Shown here: piece after piece, positions 59,133 to 64,000 of the stretch | How the letters are laid out: every line of letters starts with the position of its first letter | Numbering within the stretch: position 1 is the first letter of the stretch | DNA from: Enterococcus sp. ZJ1622 | GTDB taxonomy: Bacteria; Bacillota; Bacilli; Lactobacillales; Enterococcaceae | Assembly (NCBI RefSeq): GCF_011038845.1 | Contig: NZ_JAAKDW010000001.1 | Location: 186,001-250,000, forward strand | Reading direction: 5' to 3' | DNA length: 64,000 bases | Program-made: the position numbers and the translations under genes | The notes under the pieces: generated by a model | What the model saw: the letters and a program-made list of their open reading frames with translations, nothing else | Told to the model about the DNA's origin: nothing | Databases searched by the model: none

Positions 59133-60092
59133 ATGACTGAAACATTTCAACACTATACAGTCATGTTGAAAGAAACGGTGGATGGATTAAACATCAAACC
59201 GGATGGCATTTATGTAGACTGTACACTAGGCGGTGCCGGACATAGCGAATACTTACTGAGTCAACTCAATACTTCTGGGCATCTCTATGCTTTTGATCAG
59301 GACCAAAAGGCCATCGATCATGCAAAAGTGCGTTTAGCCCCTTATATTGAAAAAGGCATGGTGACATTCATCAAAGCGAACTTCCGAGACTTGGAAGAAC
59401 GTTTGACAGAATATGTGACTGAGGTAGATGGTATTTTGTACGATCTTGGGGTATCTTCTCCACAGCTTGACGAAGCGGAACGTGGTTTCAGCTATCATCA
59501 GGATGCTCCCTTAGATATGCGGATGGACCAATCAGCCCCGTTATCTGCTTTTCAAGTGATCAATGACTACGCATACAATGACTTAGTGAAGATTTTCTTC
59601 CGATATGGCGAAGAAAAATTCTCAAAACAGATCGCTCGCGAAATCGAACGGGTAAGAAAGCTCCATCCGATCGAGACGACTGGTGAATTAGTAGAGATCA
59701 TCAAAAATGTGATCCCTGCCCCAGCAAGAAGAAAAGGCGGACATCCGGCCAAACGGATTTTCCAAGCAGTTCGGATCGCAGTCAATGATGAATTAGGCGC
59801 AGAAGAAGCGTCACTGGAACAAGCAATCCGCTTATTGAAACTAAATGGCAGAATCAGTGTCATCACGTTCCATTCATTAGAAGACCGTATTGTCAAAAGC
59901 ATGTTCAAAGAATACAGCACAATACAGGATCTGCCACCGGGACTTCCGGTCGTTCCCGATGAATTCCAGCCTGAACTTAAAGTGATTACACGAAAACCCA
60001 TTCTTCCTTCAGAAGAAGAATTAGCAGAAAATAATCGATCGCGTAGTGCCAAACTGCGGATCGCTGAAAAAATACGAGTGAAAGAGGAGTAG
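59133..60092 (+). CDS. rsmH: 16S rRNA (cytosine1402-N4)-methyltransferase
   Basis: RsmH methylates N4 of C1402, the same base RsmI (12498) treats at 2'-O. The 319-aa protein shows [47 protein letters not shown] and [25 protein letters not shown] precedes the ATG. Confidence 0.96.
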   Translation: MTETFQHYTVMLKETVDGLNIKPDGIYVDCTLGGAGHSEYLLSQLNTSGHLYAFDQDQKAIDHAKVRLAPYIEKGMVTFIKANFRDLEERLTEYVTEVDGILYDLGVSSPQLDEAERGFSYHQDAPLDMRMDQSAPLSAFQVINDYAYNDLVKIFFRYGEEKFSKQIAREIERVRKLHPIETTGELVEIIKNVIPAPARRKGGHPAKRIFQAVRIAVNDELGAEEASLEQAIRLLKLNGRISVITFHSLEDRIVKSMFKEYSTIQDLPPGLPVVPDEFQPELKVITRKPILPSEEELAENNRSRSAKLRIAEKIRVKEE

Positions 60093-60096
60093 AATG

Positions 60097-60498
60097 ATGG
60101 CAGAATTAAAGAAAGTACAAGAATATCCATATGATTTACCAGACATGGTGGATCAGCCAGAACACCAGCTGCCAGATGATACTTCCGACCAAGAAGTGAT
60201 TCTCCCTCAATCACCGGCCAAACGTTTGAAACAAATTTCTGTACTGGAAAAAATAGCGATCGCAAGTGTCACGATTGCAGTCGTTGCACTAGCAGTTTTG
60301 ACAGTGATGCTACGTACGAACATCAGCGGTGTCGAAAAAGAAATCACATCGATCCAAACAGAAATCAATGATAAAAAACAAGAAAAAATGAGTTTAGAAC
60401 AAGAAAAAAATGAACTTTCTCGTACTGAACGGATTAAACAAATCGCAGAAGAAAAAGGATTGTCTATCAACGACGACAATTTAAGGAAAGTGAAGTAA
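60097..60498 (+). CDS. ftsL: Cell division protein FtsL
   Basis: The 133-aa bitopic protein has a cytoplasmic tail rich in acidic residues (1-45), one membrane helix (about 52-72) and an extracellular coiled coil (75-120) typical of FtsL, which pairs with DivIC in the divisome. ATGs occur at 60094 and 60097; the second has better spacing from AGGAG. It lies 4 bp after rsmH and its end touches pbp. Confidence 0.9.
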   Translation: MAELKKVQEYPYDLPDMVDQPEHQLPDDTSDQEVILPQSPAKRLKQISVLEKIAIASVTIAVVALAVLTVMLRTNISGVEKEITSIQTEINDKKQEKMSLEQEKNELSRTERIKQIAEEKGLSINDDNLRKVK

Positions 60499-62694
60499 AT
60501 GAGTCTTAAAAGTAAATTTCGGCGGTTTATGGAAAAGAAAAATCTAAATCCGATGAACAATCGCAAAAAAGTAGGTATCATTTTATTTGCTACGAGTATT
60601 GGATTGTTCTTTTTATTTGCCGTCCGTTTCTCGTATATCGTCATCGGAGGTCACGTTGCAGGGACCTCATTGGCAGAAAAAACAAAGCAGCTCTATCAAG
60701 GAAGTGAAGTAGTCAAGGCAAAACGCGGGACGATTTATGATAGAAATGGCGTTGCGCTTGCCGAAGATGCAACTTCTTATTCGATCAAAGCGATTCTTTC
60801 AAAAACATATACTTCTAATGGGAAAAATTTGTACGCGGAAGAAAAAAACTTTGACAAGATCGCAGAGATCCTGCACAAAAATCTCTCAATCGAAAAAAGC
60901 AAAGCATTGAAAATCTTACAAGACGGTGCAGATGATAAATTATACCAAGTCGAATTTGGTGATTATGGAAAAAACATCACTCAAGAGACCAAACAAAATA
61001 TCGAAGCCGAAATGAAAAAAGAAGGCATTGCCGGCCTTTATTTTGACGATCATCCTGCTCGTATGTATCCCAATGGCGTTTTTTCTTCTCACTTTATCGG
61101 CTATGCAGTGCCAGATGATAAAGAAGAAAACGGTCTGGTGGGCAAATTAGGGCTGGAATCTGCTTATAATGATCTGTTGAGTGGGAAAAACGGCAAGATC
61201 GTTTATCAAAAAGATAACTTCCAGAATCCATTACCAGGAACAGTCGCAGAAGAAGTAGCCGCAGTAGACGGTCAAGACATCTATACGACATTGGATAGCC
61301 GATTACAGAGCTACCTGGAAACACTGATGGATCAAGTCAACGAGGAATATCAGCCAGAGGAGCTGACAGCTGTTCTGATGAAAGCAAAAACCGGTGAGAT
61401 CCTGGCAATGGGGCAGCGCCCAACCTTCAATCCAGAAACAATGGAAGGATTGACCGGAAAAGATGCTGTTTGGAGAAACTTCCTCGTCCAAGACAGTTAT
61501 GAACCAGGTTCTACGATGAAGGTATTTACTACCGCAGCAGCGATCGAAGAAGGCGAGTTCAATGAAAACGAAACTTACCAGTCAGGGAAGATCAAAGTAG
61601 CAGACGCAACGATCAATGACCATGACTTCGGGAAAAAAGGAGTCCTGACCATGCGTCAAGCACTTTCTTGGTCAAGTAACGTAGGGATGGTCATCTTGGA
61701 ACAGCGACTAGGTGGACGCTGGTATAACTACCTTCAGAAACTCGGCTTTGGACAAAGTACGCATTCAGGATTAGATGATGAAGTCAACGGGGCACTACCG
61801 ACAGCGAACATCGTTGACCGTGCTATGAGTGCTTACGGACAAGCTATCGGCGTCACGAATTTCCAAATGATGAAAGCTTTCACTGCTGTAGCAAATAACG
61901 GTACGATGATCCAGCCACGCTACATCAGCAAAGTCGTCGATCCGCAAACTGGTGAGGAACGGACGACACAGACAGAAGTACTGGGTCAGCCTTTCTCAAA
62001 AGAGACAACAGAAAAAGTCAGAGAATACATGCGTGACGTAGTGGAAAGCGAGAACTACGGTAGTGCTTACGGCGTATATAGTGTGCCGGGCTACAATGTT
62101 TCAGCAAAAACCGGAACAGCACAGATCGCCTCAGATACCGGTGGTTACCAGACTGGAGATACTGCTTACCTGTATTCGATCGTTGAAATGGTGCCATCGG
62201 AAGATCCTGATTATGTCTTGTATCTCACGATGAAACATCCAAAAACATATGATCGCATGGCTTTAGCAAAAATTGCCAACCCGCTGATGAAACGTGCGAT
62301 GGATTTTCAAGAAACAGAATCAGAAACAGACACTGAACCAAAAACAGAAAAAATAACAGTTGCAGATTACCGCAATTTAGCTACTGATGTCGCAGCTGCA
62401 GATGCACAAAAAAGCGGATTGCAGCCTATCGTCATTGGTAACGGAAAAAAGGTGGAAGCACAGTCAACCGCAAATGGCGACAAGCTGATTTCCGGAGAGA
62501 AACTGATCTTGTATACTGGTGGCGACAAACTGATGCCTGATGTTACTGGCTGGTCAAAAGCCGATATCATGAAACTCGGGAAGATCCTGGGCGTCGAAGT
62601 CAGCTTCCACGGGGATGGCTATTGCGTGAAACAAAGCGTAGCCCCTTATGACAAAATCACGGATGATAAATTAAGCTTTACTTTAGAAGAATAA
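60499..62694 (+). CDS. pbpC: Class B penicillin-binding protein with PASTA domains (PBP2x/FtsI)
   Basis: This 731-aa septal transpeptidase has one membrane helix (about 24-44), a dimerisation region with RGTIYDRNG, and the transpeptidase motifs SxxK (Ser338-Thr-Met-Lys341), SSN (392-394) and KTGT (537-540), followed by two PASTA domains (about 610-731). All catalytic motifs are intact. Start follows the ftsL stop codon by zero bases (TAA-ATG). In E. faecalis the orthologue is called PbpC; the symbol is by analogy. Confidence 0.93.
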   Translation: MSLKSKFRRFMEKKNLNPMNNRKKVGIILFATSIGLFFLFAVRFSYIVIGGHVAGTSLAEKTKQLYQGSEVVKAKRGTIYDRNGVALAEDATSYSIKAILSKTYTSNGKNLYAEEKNFDKIAEILHKNLSIEKSKALKILQDGADDKLYQVEFGDYGKNITQETKQNIEAEMKKEGIAGLYFDDHPARMYPNGVFSSHFIGYAVPDDKEENGLVGKLGLESAYNDLLSGKNGKIVYQKDNFQNPLPGTVAEEVAAVDGQDIYTTLDSRLQSYLETLMDQVNEEYQPEELTAVLMKAKTGEILAMGQRPTFNPETMEGLTGKDAVWRNFLVQDSYEPGSTMKVFTTAAAIEEGEFNENETYQSGKIKVADATINDHDFGKKGVLTMRQALSWSSNVGMVILEQRLGGRWYNYLQKLGFGQSTHSGLDDEVNGALPTANIVDRAMSAYGQAIGVTNFQMMKAFTAVANNGTMIQPRYISKVVDPQTGEERTTQTEVLGQPFSKETTEKVREYMRDVVESENYGSAYGVYSVPGYNVSAKTGTAQIASDTGGYQTGDTAYLYSIVEMVPSEDPDYVLYLTMKHPKTYDRMALAKIANPLMKRAMDFQETESETDTEPKTEKITVADYRNLATDVAAADAQKSGLQPIVIGNGKKVEAQSTANGDKLISGEKLILYTGGDKLMPDVTGWSKADIMKLGKILGVEVSFHGDGYCVKQSVAPYDKITDDKLSFTLEE

Positions 62695-62724
62695 GAAGAG
62701 AATAGAAATAGGAGAGAAAAGAGC

Positions 62725-63687
62725 ATGGAGTGGACACAAGCATTGATACCCATTGTAAGCAGCTGCGCAATGACAGTTGCAGCAATGCCGTTATTCATCG
62801 GTTACTTTCAAATGAAAAAACAAGGGCAAGCAATTCGTGAGGAGGGACCGAAATGGCATAACGTAAAAGCCGGCACCCCTACGATGGGCGGATTGGTGTT
62901 CCTAGTTGCCGCATTACTAACGGGTATTTGGGTTGGGGCTTGGCAAGACCAGTTGACGCCAACTCTTTTCATCTTATTGTTTGTTTTAGCTTTATATGGA
63001 GTCATCGGTTTCTTAGATGATTTCATCAAGATTTTCAAAAAAAGAAACATGGGACTGAACTCGAAACAAAAATTGATCGGGCAAATCTTAGGTGGAGTCG
63101 TTTTCTATCTTGTCTATCGTTCAGAAGGCTATCCTGGTACGTTGAACTTCTTTGGGATCGATGTTCCGTTAAGCATCATTTACGGTATTTTTGCTATTTT
63201 CTGGTTAGTTGGTTTCTCGAATGCTGTGAATCTGACCGATGGAATTGACGGTCTGGTTGCAGGCCTAGGATCAATCTCATTTGCTACTTATGCCATCATT
63301 GCTTGGCATCAGCAGCAAATGGATGTATTGATCATCTGCTTAAGTGTATTAGGCGGACTTCTTGGCTTTTTCGTTTATAACCGCAAACCAGCAAAGATAT
63401 TCATGGGTGATGTCGGCTCATTAGCTTTAGGCGGACTTTTGGCAGCAATTTCGATCATGCTGAATCAGGAATGGACATTGCTGCTGATCGGATTGATCTA
63501 TGTGATTGAAACAGCTAGTGTGATGCTTCAAGTTACTTCTTTCAAACTGACAGGAAAACGTATCTTTAAAATGTCACCTATCCATCATCATTTTGAAATG
63601 AGTGGATGGTCAGAATGGAAGATCGACACAGTTTTTTGGATGGTCAGCGTTGTGACTTCTTTGATTACACTTTGGATTGTTTGGTAG
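62725..63687 (+). CDS. mraY: Phospho-MurNAc-pentapeptide transferase
   Basis: MraY forms lipid I from UDP-MurNAc-pentapeptide and undecaprenyl phosphate. The 320-aa protein has about ten helices and the catalytic loops GFLDDFIKIFKKRNMGL, NAVNLTDGIDGL and FMGDVGSLALGG, ending in the HHH loop MSPIHHHFEMSGW. GGAGAGAAAAGAGC precedes the ATG. Confidence 0.97.
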   Translation: MEWTQALIPIVSSCAMTVAAMPLFIGYFQMKKQGQAIREEGPKWHNVKAGTPTMGGLVFLVAALLTGIWVGAWQDQLTPTLFILLFVLALYGVIGFLDDFIKIFKKRNMGLNSKQKLIGQILGGVVFYLVYRSEGYPGTLNFFGIDVPLSIIYGIFAIFWLVGFSNAVNLTDGIDGLVAGLGSISFATYAIIAWHQQQMDVLIICLSVLGGLLGFFVYNRKPAKIFMGDVGSLALGGLLAAISIMLNQEWTLLLIGLIYVIETASVMLQVTSFKLTGKRIFKMSPIHHHFEMSGWSEWKIDTVFWMVSVVTSLITLWIVW

Positions 63688-63700
63688 GAGATGACTGGAA

Positions 63701-64000
63701 ATGAAAAAAATTTCAACTTATGAAAATAAAAAAGTCCTTGTATTAGGACTTGCAAAAAGCGGATTTAGTGCGGCCAAATTGTTACATGAATTGGGCGCAC
63801 TTGTCACTGTTAATGACGGAAAACCATTTGACGAGAATCCCGAAGCACAAGATTTGTTGGCACTAGGAATCAAAGTGGTCACTGGCAGCCATCCAATCGA
63901 GCTATTAGATGAAGAATTTTCATTGATGGTAAAAAACCCTGGGATTCCATATCATCATCCTTTGGTAGCAAAAGCACAAGAAATGGGTATTCCGGTAATT
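63701..64000 (+). CDS. murD: UDP-N-acetylmuramoylalanine--D-glutamate ligase, 5' part
   Basis: The first 100 codons of MurD, which adds D-Glu to UDP-MurNAc-Ala. The start [20 protein letters not shown] has the N-terminal Rossmann glycine loop, and [16 protein letters not shown] follows. It is 13 bp after mraY and is cut by the window edge, so later ATP-binding motifs are not visible. Confidence 0.95.
   Translation, partial: MKKISTYENKKVLVLGLAKSGFSAAKLLHELGALVTVNDGKPFDENPEAQDLLALGIKVVTGSHPIELLDEEFSLMVKNPGIPYHHPLVAKAQEMGIPVI

Noticed and set aside
59567-60265. 232-aa open frame antisense to rsmH
   Set aside because: Lies wholly opposite rsmH and ftsL, which are certain; composition is that of a shadow frame.
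1-64000. CRISPR array or insertion sequence
   Set aside because: No regularly spaced identical repeats and no transposase-like protein anywhere in the window.

Overview
The window is a piece of a low-GC Gram-positive chromosome, almost certainly Enterococcus (E. faecium/hirae/durans/mundtii group rather than E. faecalis; species not resolved). Evidence: a dlt operon with dltX, a sigma-54/LevR-type mannose PTS (mptR-mptBACD-manO), an ArpU-type protein (family named in E. hirae), the Prp/L27 pair with the N-terminally extended L27, no dxs between ispA and tlyA (expected for a mevalonate-pathway organism), and Firmicutes-typical orders dnaX-ebfC-recR-tmk-darA-holB-ricT-yabA-rsmI, asp23-nusB-folD-xseAB-ispA-tlyA-argR-recN and mraZ-rsmH-ftsL-pbp-mraY-murD.

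Layout. 0-3 kb: a PrfA/Ers-type Crp-family regulator with a perfect PrfA-type palindrome upstream, then an orphan cellobiose-family EIIC behind a small membrane protein and a cre-like site. 3-6.3 kb: a three-gene envelope module resembling B. subtilis ydjI-ydjG-ydjH (SPFH, zinc-ribbon membrane protein, TPM protein) without pspA. 6.4-13.4 kb: DNA replication/repair run from dnaX to rsmI. 13.4-15.6 kb: tandem hairpin repeats, SOS-boxed dinB, and nrdG; 15.7-18 kb nrdD with NrdR-like boxes. 18.2-21.1 kb: BceAB-type ABC transporter without a two-component system. 21.3-25.7 kb: dltXABCD. 25.9-29.6 kb: M42 peptidase, DUF975, MBL hydrolase, lipoate ligase. 29.9-32.4 kb: a divergent pair formed by a degenerate 7TM sensor kinase and a signal-peptidase-like protein lacking the usual catalytic residues. 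32.4-36.4 kb: TrmR-like methyltransferase, tRNA-Arg(UCU), DUF1304, SulP transporter, UDG-family protein. 36.5-37.6 kb: L21 leader, rplU, prp, rpmA. 37.7-40.3 kb: a compact phage-derived mini-island with an XRE repressor, three matching operators and a five-gene divergent operon. 40.7-47.5 kb: the mannose PTS locus under a sigma-54 promoter. 47.6-56.8 kb: GlsB-like protein, M24 peptidase and the nusB-recN run. 56.8-58.5 kb: DUF4044, CorA, DUF3397. 58.6-64 kb: start of the division/cell-wall cluster, cut inside murD.

Most of the window is core genome. The parts most worth pursuing are the mini-island with its switch (37.7-40.3 kb), the pseudo-enzyme pair (29.9-32.4 kb), the pspA-less ydj module, and several sharply defined cis elements: PrfA/Ers box, LexA box, NrdR boxes, MptR repeats and MraZ boxes.
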